This document shows, piece by piece, positions 11,702-25,578 of a stretch of 64,000 nucleotides of DNA; within the stretch, counting starts at the first letter, position 1; each line of letters opens with the position of its first letter. Origin of the DNA: Atherix ibis (Eukaryota; Arthropoda; Insecta; Diptera; Athericidae); the NCBI GenBank assembly GCA_958298945.1, contig OY282607.1, positions 32,955,000-33,018,999 of the forward strand, read 5' to 3'. Below the pieces are notes generated by a model that saw nothing but the letters and a program-made list of their open reading frames with translations, ran no database searches and was not told where the DNA came from. A program made the translations under genes and the position numbers.

Positions 11702-14700
11702 TTTCTTTTTTATTTTCTAAGATAAATAATAAATTCTTTTTTGCTCCCATCAGTTTCGTTAGTAAAGAGTTACGATAATCGAAAAACAAAGTATGGGACT
11801 TTTACATACAAAGAATATTTGCCGAAAATTGAAAATTTTTAATTACCTGTGAACATTTTACAAGATTACATAATTAACAAATAAAATGTGACCAGAACAT
11901 TTTCATATAAACTAAAATTTTTCTTACAAAAAATAATTATAAAAAAATTTAATTTTATTATAATGAAAAATTTCTCGCAAACTTTCTGAGGTGGGCAAAA
12001 TTTATTTAAATTGAAAATAATATTTAATTTAAAACCGTACAAAAAATAAAATTTTCAAAAAAAAAATAATAAATTTGCTTATTTTAAAAGTTGTTATTAT
12101 TTTAATGTTGTTTCATAAGAAATCAGTTGCAAAGGAAAGCACAACAAAACAATTAAGCACAATTTATACTGCTTATAAATAGACCTTTAAGTTATTTGCT
12201 TTCAACTTAAAGTTCATGGGAATTTAATGATTAGTATAAAAAATTGGAAGAGACAAGAAAAAAAAATTTATAACAAACGTACATAATTTTATGGCAGTTT
12301 ATAATGTAACCTTTTCACCTCGAAAATCATTGCAATTGCTTTGGATGGTAATAAATTGTTGATAAAATCCTGATAATGTCTTTATTATCAATTTATAATG
12401 TTGATACATGGAACGATATTAAGACATTGCGAACTCGTTTTATTGCCAATTGGCAACCTGCTTGACAATGTCTATGACCTTTAATAGCGATTGAAATTGC
12501 TGTCAAAAAACTTTTTAACGCTATTTCGAGAAAGGTTTCCTGTTTGATTTCAGGACACTAATGACGAGGGCTGGTTGTAAGGTGGAACAGAAACTGAACA
12601 GGTTCAAAACAATATAAAATTTTTCGATTAATGATATAAACACTCCATTTGAATGGTACTTAGTGCACTCAGACGGGTGTAATTTCTTATCATAAATACT
12701 ATTTTGCCATGCAATAAAACATGTTTTATTGGAAAGTGAATTGGTGAAGCCTCTCACACCACTGACATGTATAAAAAAGTCAAGGTCTTTATTATAATAT
12801 CATTATCTACTGCCTGTTAATCACCTCTACAATCATATTATTGTCTTGGACACAAAATCTCCATTCGAATTCAGAACAAATTTAATGCCAAAAAGTATTT
12901 GCTAGTATCTAATTCTATAATATAGTATCAATACAAGTAAGTTCATTAATAGTAAGAAAATCATCTTGGAATAAGAGATTTGTTGATGTTGTTTTCATTT
13001 CAAAATTTTTTACAGCCTCCTGCACTCAAAAGATAAGTAACAGAAACTCAAGGAAAGTAAAAGGGTAGGAAACTATATCCTGACTCTGGTTCCGATTACG
13101 TCAATTAACATAAACATAGAATTGTTATTTTCACAAATTATCTTTTCTTCAATCAATGTCGAAAAATTCGTGCAGCACCTGCCGCTCTGTCAGAAGCAGA
13201 ACTGCCATCATTCCCATCTTGAAAAGGACGAGTATCCTTTTCGTTTATCATTACTAAAACTGTTGTAGTATCAGTATTTTTATTTTTATTTTCAAGAAAT
13301 TATTTTTAAACAGTCGTCAAGTTTGAGTTGGTGTCTTATTGTTGGTTGTAGGGTTTGGTCCATGGATCACATCAACAATGGTAAACATTTTAGTCGTACC
13401 TCAAAGCTGATGATACTTTCGTAGGGTCACTTTTGTCTTTCGGATACTCACAAAAGATACGATTCTGTTGTCTCCGTGTTGATAGCGGACAATAAATTCT
13501 AAAACGATGCGATAACTTAAATTTGCGAAGCAGAAGAATTATTTAACAGCATTCCATTCAGGAAGTAGCATTAGACAGATAGGGTTGGCGGTAACGGGTT
13601 AACGGGTTACAAAAATAAAGGATTCGTCGTAAAGATATTTGTTACTTCCTGTAATTGTGTCTACTTTGTAGCGTTACAATAATGCCACTGATCTGTGAAA
13701 TTTTACATTGTCTCTGGTCGCGCGAATTAATATTGCTATGACAGAAATTTACGATGAAATTTTTTAGTTTCTAATACATTTTATTACTTTTTAAGATAAT
13801 TCATTTTTTTTACTAAATGAATATTAATTAAGGAAAATTGTTTTCAATTAAATTACTAAAATCACTTTTTAAATTTAATTTTTTATTAAAATATTAACTA
13901 CTATGTTGGTCTGATCGGAGTGCGAAAAAAATGTCGTTTTAAAAATCAAATGGTGAAAGGAAAAAAATTTTCACGATTAACAAGTGAGTTTATTTACATT
14001 TGATATTTTTAACTGACCATTTTCCAATTTGAGCTGTAATCAAAAGACAATAAATTAGTTCGTCTTGCCACTTTGACCTAATTCTAAATTGAAATTTAAT
14101 TTTGTTAACTAACCATTTCCTAATAGGATCTGTTATAAAAAAAAACTTGTCTTGGCAGTTTGGCCTAGTCTCAAATTAATGGTTAAGACACGTACTGTCT
14201 TCTCCAAATTAAAGGTGAAACGATTTTTATTAATTCACCCAAAGTTACATTAAAAAAGAATGCCATTGATTTCGAAAATTATTATTTTAAAAACAATAAT
14301 TTCATAAGTTGCGTTTTCTTCAAATTATTTACTAGTTAAAATAATAAAAAAAATAAAAAAAAAAATTGATTTTTAAAAAAAAATGCTTTTTATTAAAAAA
14401 AAAAAAGACTTTTGATTGGTGCACGATATCTGAATAACCGTAGTCTGATCAAATGAAGATAAAAGTACCGAAATGGAAAAATAATTTTATCCAATCTGGC
14501 TAGAATCGTAAAATTTTCATCTAACCTTGATTGAACATTAACCATGCTGGGCCGAAACGTTTCCAGGATAACGAATAAAATCCAAATAGATTTACGATGG
14601 ATTTATTCTTGGCTTGTTTAATATAATAAAAATTACATAAAACAGCGATTATTTGTAGGTCTGCGATTTCCCTGTGCCAAAGCAAAGCTGGGCATGTTCC

Positions 14701-15199
14701 TGGTTTAATTTTTGATGTTAATAAACCGGAAAAGTTCATGCACATTGGCGTCAAAAGGATTTCATAAGAAACAAAAAATATTTTCACATCTCGTAAATTA
14801 CTCTCGGTTTGATTTGCAATATAATTACAATGGTTCAGGTTGATTTGTATGCGACAAAGAAACTATAAAAATTTATTAGTCCCAATAGTCAGTCAGAGAA
14901 TATCATGAATATTATGTTTGCCTTTTTTTTTGCTATATTGATTGTCTATACTTTAAGGATATACGGTTTTTTAAAAGGAAACTAAGCCAATTTTTATATG
15001 AATAAACATTTACAAAAGATATTAAATTTTTATATAAATATAGTATAAGCAAAAAGTTATATAAATATTATTTACTTGTCGGAATTTATCCGAAAATTGT
15101 ATAGCTACCATAAAAAAAAGTTGTATAATTCTAACTAGTGAAATGGCATTTGAGGAGGATTCGTTTTATGACCAGATGGTGTCTGAATGGGGGTAGTCA

Positions 15200-15427
15200 T
15201 TAGAGAAAAAATAATTTTATTTGGAAAAAAGTTGCATGATCTTTAATGGGGGAAATCGTTCGAGAATATTCTGAAGTCGTTACAAAAACATGTTTCCAAA
15301 CATCCGAAAATGGCAATGGCAATCCCAGTAGACTCACTGAAGAAGTCAAGTTTCTGTTGGTCTTCGCACATTCCGTCGCGGTCGTCCATAGAAATTGTAA
15401 TAATAAAATAATGACACCAATATTCAA
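15200..15427 (-). other. less AT-rich pocket with open frame, unassigned
   Basis: About 160 bp near 15240-15400 are less AT-rich than their surroundings and are open on both strands. The minus frame contains a hydrophobic run, IGVIILLLQFLWTTATE, that resembles a signal peptide followed by CAKTNRNLTSS, but it has no ATG start (the frame opens with TTG) and no clear splice sites. I do not recognise the product. It could be a small exon, a transposon scrap or chance. Confidence 0.2.
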
Positions 15428-16039
15428 TATTATTTCCGAATAATTATAACATTTTTTTTACAATCAGATAAATTTTTATTTATTCCTAATAACATATTAA
15501 ATTGTGATTCAACAGCATTTGTTTTCAATCAAAATCTAATCAAATGGAAATTTAATATTTGCTGTCGAAATCATAACTATTGATATTTTCATTGAACTTA
15601 AATTCAATTTAATGGGAAATTCTTTTCTTCTCATCATGAAAAGTGTCGAATAAATTTGTTTTAAGAGTATTTTTATAAATTTTATATTAACATATTTTAT
15701 CCAATTTTTATTGATATAGCTAGAATTACACAAGTAATAAGCCGATTGTAATATTGACTTTAATCCGAAACTAGTTTAGAAAATATCAAATGTGGTTTCG
15801 AAAAATATTGGAAAGAATTTTAGGATTTTTATAAGCAGGCAAAGGAGCAGTACTTTGATGATAACAAGTCTTGAGCTTTCAAAGTAATCCTATTGAATGT
15901 ATTAGAAATGTCGGTGATTGGAAACGATATACTTACATTTAAGTTTAGAAAGCATAATCTTCATAAAGAAGCCTTTTTTGAGGCTTACTATCAGACGGAT
16001 AGGTCTGTATGAAGATGGACTATCCACTGGCTTGTTGCG

Positions 16040-16740
16040 TTTTGGTACAGGATTTATTGAAATATGCTGTAGAAAACAATATCGGGCAAATGAATATGCT
16101 TACAGATATCGACCCTTTTAAATCTTATTTTTCACATAACCCAACAAGAAGATGTCGAACGGCGTTAAATCACATGATCTTGGAGGCTAATTGACATCAG
16201 CGCTGTGCATAACATAATTAAACGTCTTCTGAATTTGGTTCTCAATAAATCTTTTGTTTTTTAGGCAGTGCGGTACATAGCGTCTTCTTGTTGAAGCTAC
16301 AAATTTTTAACAAAAATAGGCCATAAAAATTGGTTACAATATCTCTGCAGCGCACCAGCATCATTTTAAAATGAGGATCAATGATATCTCCGGACCATAA
16401 AGCACACTATACACATAAAGTGACAAGTGAGGATTGTTCAATATGTGTTCTTGGATTTTCAGATACACAAATGCGACAATTTTAGTGAAAATGAGCTTCA
16501 TCTGAACAGATGATTTTTTATGAAAAACCAGCACTATGTTCAATGATCCAATCAGTGAAATTTTGACGCTGAAACTAATTTAGTGACTTTAATTCTTGCA
16601 CCAATTGGATTTTTTTAGGCTTCGGAGCCAAATTATTATGCAAAATTCCCCATGTGGTCATTGTGGATGAATCGGCGCAATTTTTGAGAACGTCGTAGAA
16701 CCGATAAAAGTGGATCCAATGCAACATGTTGACTAACCGA
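16040..16740 (-). pseudogene. Tc1/mariner-superfamily transposase relic, PPRSCDLTP type
   Basis: Minus-strand remains of a DDE transposase from an IS630/Tc1-mariner group common in insects, recognised by its WPPRSCDLTPLD motif. Reading from 16740 downwards: RRSQKLR, a region matching the PYKIQLxQEL block, WFFIKNH, SDEAHFH around 16490 (first acidic residue), ENPRTHIEQ, CALWSGDIIDPHF, NQFLWPIFVKNL, then a late block ADVN-stop-PPRSCDLTPFDIF near 16140-16190 holding the last catalytic Asp, and GYVKNKI. Many stops and frameshifts. Two more fragments of what looks like the same group occur at 29222-29350 and 56400-56850. Family naming is from memory of related proteins. Confidence 0.72.
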
Positions 16741-16744
16741 AACA

Positions 16745-19700
16745 ATATTTTTCATCACGTTTTGTTGTTGGTATATTTTGTATCGATCATTTTTGATCAT
16801 GAATTCTATGAAATATGGCTTTCACAAATCGATCATTTTCATAATAGATTTAAATTATTTTAATATAATTTTTGAACAGAATTGAACATATTATAACAAA
16901 TGGTAAGCCTTCTACTATGAACTGGTTAAAAAATTAAACGGAAAAGCGATCAACATGAACCATTTCCAAAGGAAGTTTTATGCATTTAGTTGATTAATTC
17001 AAATTTGAAGTAGCTAATGAGATAAAAAGCTCTTTTAATTATCGAAGCAACTCATAGATATTGATTTCACATTAATGTGGAATCAATAAACAACTTATAA
17101 AATATAACTCTTTAAAAATAGATTATAATATTTTATAGTATTTTTAGCTTCATCAAATATACTAAATAATAATTTCAGATAAGAGGAAAGTGTTAACTTG
17201 AATGGAAAATGTTGAAAAATAAGAAATTTGTGAAAACTCGAAAATAAACAACCAAACGGTTCATAAATATTTGAACCGAATTCCCCAGCACCTTTTACTA
17301 TCTATAAACGTGATTTGAAAAAGGTACTATTCGATTTACTAAATATAAAATATACTGCTTTAATGATGACAGTTATCCTTATTCAGATAGATATGACAAA
17401 TTTCTTACCATATTATCTAAAAACCTTTTTAAATTTTACTTTATGTACATATATGTTCTGGTAAATTTTTAACCAAACCTATCCACCCGGATTGTACACA
17501 TATGGATTGGTGTCTCGTTAATACGAAGTAATACTGTTACGTTACTGTGTCGAAATGCTCTGATAATCTTTTCGGTTTCGACCTGTATCAATAGGAGTAT
17601 GTGCACATATAATATGGCTGAGCTAATAAGTCCATCAGATGGCATATGTCAAGAATGAGGTCGAATGACAGTGGCTTATCCTAGATTTCGTGTGCAAAAC
17701 TATGACATTATCGTGACACTCTTTCACACAAACCATAACCCACATGTCCTTTCGATTATGATCTTTTAACTCTCACCACAATTTTTAGTACCTTTTAGAA
17801 GCTACACTAATTCCACTAACTAACAAATCTCTTTCGTTTTCATTTGACCATCTATCCATCTTTTCCAGATAGCCTCAGTTTGGTAGCCACTTGTAACAGG
17901 CAAAACCGAAATCGAAACCGAAACAGAAACCGAAACACGGACAACCTCAATCGATGGACCAATAGTGGAACGTTTTCATTTGATTTCCGGCGCAATTATA
18001 GATGGAAATCAAAAGTCAAATATACGTTTTCCTGTATGCATGCAGATGGTCCCGTATTTCATGCCAGATTTTCCGGATATAATGATGCTTAGCCATACAT
18101 ACTCGTACAAACGTATGAAACTCAAATGATATGTCAATAAATGGCACCCGAGTATAGTGTATCCTCGTCCATTTGAATGTACTACTATAACTATCGACAT
18201 ACACACATACATAACTTTTTACTGAGTATGAATATATATTTTGTTCGAGTAACTAGTTTGTTGGTCCATTCTCCAAATTGCAAACAGAATCTCGATAGGA
18301 ACCTCGTAGTTTTTTTTTTTTGTGATGCTCTGTTCAATAATCAATCTTTTTAATTTGAAACTATTATATAAACTCTACAAAAATACGTTCATAGTCCTAC
18401 AACTAACATAGACCAATCTACAAAAAAGTGCACAAAATGGGCAATTTTTTTTCTCGGAAAATAAAAGGAATATTTTTCTGATTTTTCTGTGTCAGCTACT
18501 TACCAAATCAGTATCCTTTCGATATAGATTTACCTCAAATACTAGTTACACGCGAATCGTCCTGCTCGGATATGTCCAAAATTTTGCTGCAGTAAATCGT
18601 ATGATTTTTGCTCTGATTGATTGCAATTAAATTATGTTGACAGAATAGATTCGTGCAGAGAGCACGACAGCTACTCACATATATTATGCTCGTAGAAAGG
18701 ATATGGACACAAAAATATTAATGCAAATATAGCAAAGCACTAAAAGTTTATCATTGATTCGATATAACTCTACCAAATTGTGCATGCATTCAAAATTTAT
18801 ACGTTTCCATTTATTCAAAACGACGAATATATCGAATGATGAGAAAAGAATTTCTGATGGGAAAATATCTATCCTTTTTACTATTTTATGCATTTTTTGA
18901 TCATTAATTCATTTATTTTTATTTGTAATATTGTATTTTTGATCTTGATTATTACAATTTACATATCAGTGTGCTAATATATATTTAAATTATTTTTTAT
19001 GTAAACGAGTACTGTTGTGAATGTTCTAGTTAATATACAAAAGAATGAATCAATTTCCATTATTTGATTATCATGAATTTTTAGAAAGCTTTCTGAGCAT
19101 ATAAGATTATTATTACAGATTTCAAATAGATTTTGTAAAAGAATAATTTTTATTAAACCATTTTTTTTTATCAAGTGTATCAAAAGTAAAAATTTCCTTT
19201 TATAACTAAGCAAATACGCTTGTATTCATATTTGATGTTTTATAAATAATTCAAATTCGGGATATTTTTCATTGAATTTTAGAATTTTTAGTAGAAAAGA
19301 AAAACTCTTTCATATAAAAGCATCTTTATACGTTCTATAAATAATTGAGGACATAATTTAATTTCAAAATATCTTGAATGCCATACGAATGAAAGGACCT
19401 GTTTTCACGCAAATGGGGTTATTGATAAAAAATATTCTTGCACAACACTGACCATTTAACATGACATTTTATAATTAGCTTCCTTGGAAATGTTATGACC
19501 GTCACATTATGTCAACTTGACAAAATGTTGAATGGTGATTAAAAAGAGCATCTGCATAAAGAGTCTTTCGTCAGGTTGGTTGATTACATGTGTTGTAACA
19601 AATCTGGTGCAAGGAATCCGATGCTCATAAGCCAAAGGCTATTCAGAGATTATAGTTGGAAGACCCCCTCATAAGAGACGTTTTCATATAAGTTACATAG

Positions 19701-21285
19701 TAGTCGCAGCCAAAAAAATATTCATTCATTACTGGATCAGGTGGATAGAATGCTGGAAGGAAACAGTTGCTGTATACAGTAGTGGAACGTGGGGATGATG
19801 ACGACTCCAATTTCTGCAATAATATCCTTCGTATTCTTTGTTAACTTGTTTTTATGCTTTGAGTGGTAAATCCACGCTCCTAGATTTCTTCCTAGTTTTG
19901 TAGACTTTCTGTTTATTGCACAATCTACAACCAGTTGGCCATACCCTTACAGGCTCTTCCGTTTATATTTTGTTTCCATGTCTTTTCATAAATGCCCGCA
20001 GACGATGATGGTTTGATGGACTCAAATGAAGTGAAATGAAGAAAAGAAAAGTTTCTGATTGCTTGCTTAGCTGCTTGTTTTATTGTTGCAGTTGAGTGGT
20101 TTTTCTTGTTAGAAGGACTTTGTGGATTGCTCTGATGATGTCTACTTTTATAAGATACACCATTTTTTTCCACTTACATATTTGTACATTTTTTTCTTTG
20201 TATTTTTTTACATTTTCTTTTAATTTATTTATCTTTTTTATATGCTTTATGATAAGAAGAAAAAATATTTTCGTTGTATAAAAAGAAAAAGATTTTCACA
20301 AAAGATAAGGATTTATATCGGTTTTTGTTTTTATATTTCGAATATACTACAAATTATGAAAATATACTTTATATAAAACATATTTTTAGCTATTATAAAA
20401 TAAAAGCTACGAAATTTTAATTATTTTGTTTAAACCTATTCAGGTCTTGTTTGTAGGAGACATGGAATATTTCAATTTAAAAAAATATGTACAATATCCA
20501 TTTTGAAGTTGAAATAAACTTTAATTCTAAATTATCATATTAGATTTTATTAAATATTAAATTTTTTTTATAGGTTAAGGTTTTTTAAAAATTTATTCGA
20601 TTGTCTTTATAAAAAAAAATAACAGATACCTAAACACAATTCTTAATGGATTATCCATTTTATAGTATGAAAAGCGCAGCCTTGTAATAAAAATTTATTT
20701 AGTTAAAATTGTGTCAATTCATAAAAAGGGTAGAAGCTAGAACAACAGGTTTTGGATGCTGGGACTTAAAGATATGACAACCTAAACTTTTTGGTTGAGA
20801 ATTAAAGATTTTAATCTAAATGATATGTTATTTAAAAATAAATGGAGTTACAGCTTTCACAATATGAATAATTTTGAATTTATTTTACGAAAACAACCCA
20901 AAACGCGTGATGTTAATTGGTCTTTTAGAACGTGAGATTTACTACTGTTAGACTTATTATTTTAATGCTATGCAAAAAAATATATATATACGAAGATAAA
21001 ATGTAAACGTAAAAGCTTCTAAAAAACAACATCCGCAATTATTGGCCAAAGTATGGCTCAAAACATGCAAAAATGTCATTAAGAAATTGTATCAAAAATA
21101 TCGGATCCTGCAAGAAGTCTCGCGATAATTATTGGAAGTGCAAATGGAAAAACCACCGTTTTCCAATAGATGGCACCACCAGTAAATGCTGATCCAAAAT
21201 ATGAGATCGTAAGCTTAAGGCATCTATCAACAACTCCTCATCATTACAGTTGTGACTTTTTATCGGCGTTATATATTTTTTTGCG
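16745..21285. other. AT-rich stretch, no recognised gene
   Basis: No transposon protein or host exon was recognised. The minus-strand frame at 19925-20173 (MEKNGVSYKSRHHQ...) starts at an ATG and has mixed composition but no known domain. Positions 18100-18240 contain fly-style CATACATAC and TATGT simple sequence. Confidence 0.45.
17903..17938. repeat. hexanucleotide repeat, AAACCG-like, 6 units
   Basis: Six imperfect 6-bp units: AAACCG, AAATCG, AAACCG, AAACAG, AAACCG, AAACAC. In one frame this reads as Asn-Arg repeats, but the frame has no other coding sign. Confidence 0.9.
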
Positions 21286-21289
21286 TGAA

Positions 21290-22140
21290 TATATACAAAT
21301 TTGAGCCAAATTTGCGGGAACTTTTGCTTTTTACCTTCAATTCGAAAAAAATTTCTGGCTGAGGCGCGTCGAATGTTTTTGCAAACTTATGGTGAGGCTT
21401 GTATTAGTGAGAGAATATGCCAACGATGCAAAAGTGGCGATCACGTCGTGGAAGGCAAGGAGCGTCCTGGATCGGTGAAAAAGTTTGAAGACGCAGAATT
21501 GGAGGCATTAATGGATGAAGATACATATCAAATGCAATAAAAACTTGCAGATTCATTGTGAGCGACTCAACAAGCCATTTTCCGTCGTTTAAAAGCTTTG
21601 AGAATAATCCAAAAGCAAGGAAATTGGGTGGCATACGAGGTAAAGCCGAGAGACGTCGAACGGCATTTTTTCACGTGCAAACAACTATTCCGACGGTAAA
21701 AAAAGAAGGGTTTTCTTCATCGTATTGTAACTGGTTATAAAAAGTGTATTCATTACGATAATTCAAAGCGAAGAAAATCGTGAAGGCGCCGCGGTTTTGC
21801 ATCAATATTAACGGCCAAGGTGGGAGCAGTTCGGGGTGGTTTATTATGAGCTGTTGCAAATAAGTGGAATCATCGCAGCAGCTTGTGAAAAACGGTCATA
21901 ATACTAGCAAAGACACGACAACGCTCGGTCACATGTTGCTAAGGTGGTTAAAGCCTTCCCGGAAACACTGAAATCGGACATCCTCCACACCCGCCGTATT
22001 CACCAGACATCGCCCGGTCCGATAACTACTTTTCCTATCAGAAAATTGGGGAAGAGTTGTGACTAGCGATGGACAAAACTTTGAGCCACGAGTATGTGAG
22101 TATTTTTTCATAATAAAGCCCCAAATTTTGAAGAAAATAA
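21290..22140 (+). pseudogene. mariner transposase relic, irritans-like
   Basis: Decayed mariner transposase. The plus strand reads LRELLLFTFNSKK, then after a frameshift in an A-run FLAEARRMFLQTYGEACISE, RICQRCKSGDHVVEGKERPG, VKKFEDAELEALMDED, (stop) and KLADSL; then IQKQGNWVAYEVKPRDVERH, FLHRIVTGYKKCIHYDNSKR, VVYYELLQ, RHDNARSHVAKVVK and a garbled HPxYSPDxAPSD region near 21980-22020. The catalytic TGDEKW motif has become TGYKKC, so the first Asp is mutated. Several stops and frameshifts follow. The wording (QKQGNWVPYELKPRDVERR style) matches irritans/mellifera-type mariners. No terminal repeats were identified. Confidence 0.88.
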
Positions 22141-22144
22141 AACG

Positions 22145-23775
22145 GTGGTTTATCATTTTTTTCCAATAATTGAATAATATAATATATTAAATAATTAATG
22201 GCAAACTAAAGAAAAATATAATAAATAATATTTTTATTAATTTGTAAATTTTTTGATTTTATAATTAATGCTTTCTTTCCAAAATGTAAATTGCATAAAT
22301 GTGTAAATGTATTCGGTTAATAGTTTTTGACTTATATAAGAATTTCATTAAAGGATAACAAATAAAATAATTAATTTTTTTAAATGGAAAGAAAATTTAA
22401 AATTAAAAAAAAACTAACAACAAGCAGAAACTTCTTTCAAACTTGAACATTTCAGTGTTAGTTGATCATCGTCCAAATTATCGTTCGCGGAAGTTGCAAA
22501 AGCACTCCATGAAAAAAATCTTTATAAAAGTGACTGTATAAAATGTTCGAAAGAATTCATTTTTTTGTATTCAAAAAAATATATAAACACTTCTTTTCAA
22601 ATATAATATAGTGAACAATTTTTTTATTTAAGTATCAACATAAATTGAACTTTTAAGACGGCGGAAGAAGCCAATTAAAACTTTCTGACTTTCTCTTATT
22701 AATGTAAATTAGTAGAAAAAAATTTCAACGGAAACTTTTGTTTAAAAGAATTTATGTGCTTTTTTGCATAGTTAAAGAGTATAAATTGAAAATTTTAAAG
22801 AGCCATTATTATTGAGAGAAGCAAAAAAAAACCTAATAGATAAATCCTGACTAGAAGTTTACGTATATTCTTATACTGACATCGAATATTCAATATACTA
22901 AATAATAAAATATCAGCATTTATAGTGAAAAGTGCTGAAATTATGGCAATTATTGGTTGAAAAGTGTACTCAGGCCAAGAGAATTATCATTTAATAAAAT
23001 TAAGTTTGAAAATGTCCATGTAATTATTCGAAATGTAAATGCTTGTGCTTAATAGCCGTAAAATTGGCAATTTATTAATCGATTTACTAAAAACATAAAT
23101 TACAGGATCAAGGACATCAAATACGATTAGGTTAAGTTATCAAATTACAATTATTTTTCATGTAATATTAGAAAATATGAAAAGTAATTTAGTTTATGTT
23201 ATAAATCAATTTTTTTTAAGTCTTTAAAAAAAATTGATTTATTGTATAACAATTTTGTTAAAAAATTATGTTTATGCAATTCCAAAAAAAATTTTACATT
23301 TATCTAAAAATTAAATATCGAAATATGTTTAAACTAAATTTTTTTTTAAAATCTATAACACTTCCGGTTATAGGTAATTGAACAATAATATTTTTTTGGG
23401 ATTTCTCTGGATTACATGTACTTAGTACTTATTTGCATATTGTTTAATTGTTAACGAAGCATGTTTCTGGTCTTCGTTATTTAAAAAAAATTATATTTCT
23501 ATAAAATTAATAAATACTTTTCAACAATTATATTAATTCCATTATTTTCGAAGACTTTTTTACATTTATCGAATTTCTCTCTTGTAAATATTATTTCTCA
23601 TGTGGCCAACGCAGTCTTATTAACAAGCCACGAAAATAATTTATAAAATTTTATCCTCGTAATCAAATGCTGATTTTCGAAATAGAGAGTAAAAATAAAC
23701 GGATGAAAAAGTGACAATATATATTTTACTCTTTGTGTGAATTATTCCCTTCCATAAATCTTAACAACAGTATAA
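22145..23775. other. AT-rich stretch, no recognised gene
   Basis: Very AT-rich with many A/T homopolymers. Nothing readable as protein or RNA gene was found. Confidence 0.55.
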
Positions 23776-23779
23776 TTCC

Positions 23780-24105
23780 TTGACGAAACTCAAAGGACTT
23801 GTACTGAACAAACGATTAAAGCTTACAACTGATAGTAAATTACTTATTTTTAACCCTGTACTTGAACCTATATGGACTTATGAACTAGAGATCTGGAGTT
23901 ATACCAAGCCTTCCAATTCCAGTCGTATTCAATTCATGTAGTTAAAAGTCCTTCGTGAAATTGTAAATGCTCCATATTCATTCGCCATATCATCTAAATT
24001 CTCTTATAAAATAATTATCTTAAGCGACCCTTCCCAGAAACTCCTCTCATCGCTTGAATCGGTAATGGCCACGAAACTTATCAAGCTAACCAAAGATTAG
24101 TCTAA
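23780..24105 (+). pseudogene. jockey-like RT C-terminal fragment
   Basis: The plus strand reads TKLKGLVLNKRLKLTTDSKL, LIFNPVLEPIWTYELEIWS, YTKPSNSSRIQF, a stop, then LKVLREIVNAPYSF. This is the region after the polymerase core of jockey-clade ORF2 (LLIYKxILKPIWTYGIxLWG, then FQSKxLRxIVNAP). One in-frame stop is seen, but the frame is otherwise held for about 100 codons. Flanks do not continue the element on either side. Confidence 0.8.
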
Positions 24106-24109
24106 TTAA

Positions 24110-24985
24110 GTCCAATAGTTAAAGTAGAATCGATGGGTGTTAGCTGCTCCTTTCCGATTCACGATTTTGCAGTGACACCTTTAACAACAAATCTGCTTGT
24201 TACCTGTTATAGTTGTATATATCTATAATCTGGGATTTACTAGAAAAAACGACCCTGATCGCTTAATTAATATAGAACTCAGGTATCGAGCTTTTTAATT
24301 AGACTAAGTCTTTTTAAATGTACTAAAACTGTAATGACTCTAATGTTTATGGCTTCAGCAACACTACGTGTTCTCAAATGGCAATCGCTATCAATCTTAG
24401 ATTTACGATCATAGGTTTACCTGAGTAAGATACAAATTTGAGCTCGAAGATTCCATCATTACATCTTCTAAGCCCCTATCTGCATGTTTAAATGTTTTAG
24501 AGATCAACTGCATCATCATCCCCATACATAGAATAAATTAAGTTTGCACCCCATGTTAGTCTTTTTTCGTAATAATACAGCATAATATGGCAAAAATATT
24601 CTTTGTTTTTCGACATTTTTAATGTTTTATAACGAATATCATAAATTTGTACAAATAACACATCAAATGTAAGCTTTCGTATGACATATCCTACCTAACA
24701 TCATGAAGATGGCAACGAATCAAAAATGTACCGTTCCCCAATCAGGCGATAACCTGGGACGGATATTTATATGCAAACTGAAAATTTTCAATTTCGAGAG
24801 TTGAACTATGTGCTTTTGGGTGGTTTACAAGCCCTTATATCCTTTTTGTTATCTTTTTTTAAATAGTTTTTTGCTTGTTGTATAATAATGAAAATTAATT
24901 TTTAAATAAATTTGTATAAAGAGCAAATTTTGTTTCAAAAAATTTAGTCATGACGCTCTAATAAAACTCAGATATAAGATATAAA
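24110..24985. other. no recognised gene
   Basis: Mixed AT-rich sequence with no recognised open frame or repeat. Confidence 0.5.
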
Positions 24986-24988
24986 TTC

Positions 24989-25290
24989 GAGGTGTTGTTG
25001 AAAAGTAATCTGACCAATTTTCTTTAAAACAATTTTATTATTCTTTTCAAAGCAGTTCTCTTGGGCAGCTGTAACATCGATGGAGACGCTGCTGACGCTC
25101 TTCTTAATAGCTTCATAGGAAATACCCTTCACGTGATCTCTTGTAATCCTTATACGTGTATATCACTACCATCGACAGTACCAAGATAACAACGGTGAAA
25201 GTGTTTTTTTGATCTTGTGGAATAAAAAAGGTTACGGACTTAAATTCGGTGAATATGATGGGCTAAAGAACCACAGCATACTCTTTTTCC
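24989..25290 (-). pseudogene. mariner transposase C-terminal relic
   Basis: The plus-strand boundary begins GAGGTGTTGTTGAAAAGTAA, which looks like a mariner terminal repeat. On the minus strand inward, frames read FSPSYSPNLSP and LFHKIKKTL (compare YSPDLAPSDFFLFPxLKxTL), GTVDGSD, then YEAIKKSVSSVSIDV and FEKNNK. The third catalytic Asp has been lost. It may extend to about 25470, where frames are no longer readable. No partner terminal repeat was found. Confidence 0.6.
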
Positions 25291-25578
25291 GATAAAAATT
25301 TATTTGTTGAGATGCACATTTGACTGAAAGCGCGTGTGACCGGAGCATCTATGCGCTTCCAATGTCCTATCTGCTACGAAAACCCCTTTTTCTGAATCTA
25401 TCAAGAACTACATAATATATAATACTTCACAAGATACATAACTCGTCCTTTATTTTCATCAGTTTTTAATGTTGAAGGTCTCAAAAATTATTGGTTCTCG
25501 GCCCTACAAAAATTATTTAGCCCACTCACTTACTCATGCTTGCAACAAGGAATTTTCCCCAAAGCTTTGTTACAACTT

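Larger units (their letters stand above)
9885..16035. other. long AT-rich stretch, no recognised gene
   Basis: Low-complexity A/T runs are common (for example 14330-14410). No transposon protein or host exon was identified. Moderately GC-richer pockets occur at 10320-10680, 12520-12760, 13150-13500 and 14640-14760, none with a recognised motif. See the separate entries for 11661-11701 and 15200-15427. Confidence 0.45.

Noticed and set aside
17844..18092. Plus-strand frame with Asn-Arg repeats (NRNRNRNRN), possible RNA-binding protein
   Set aside because: The repeats come from the AAACCG hexanucleotide microsatellite. There is no supporting coding context around it.
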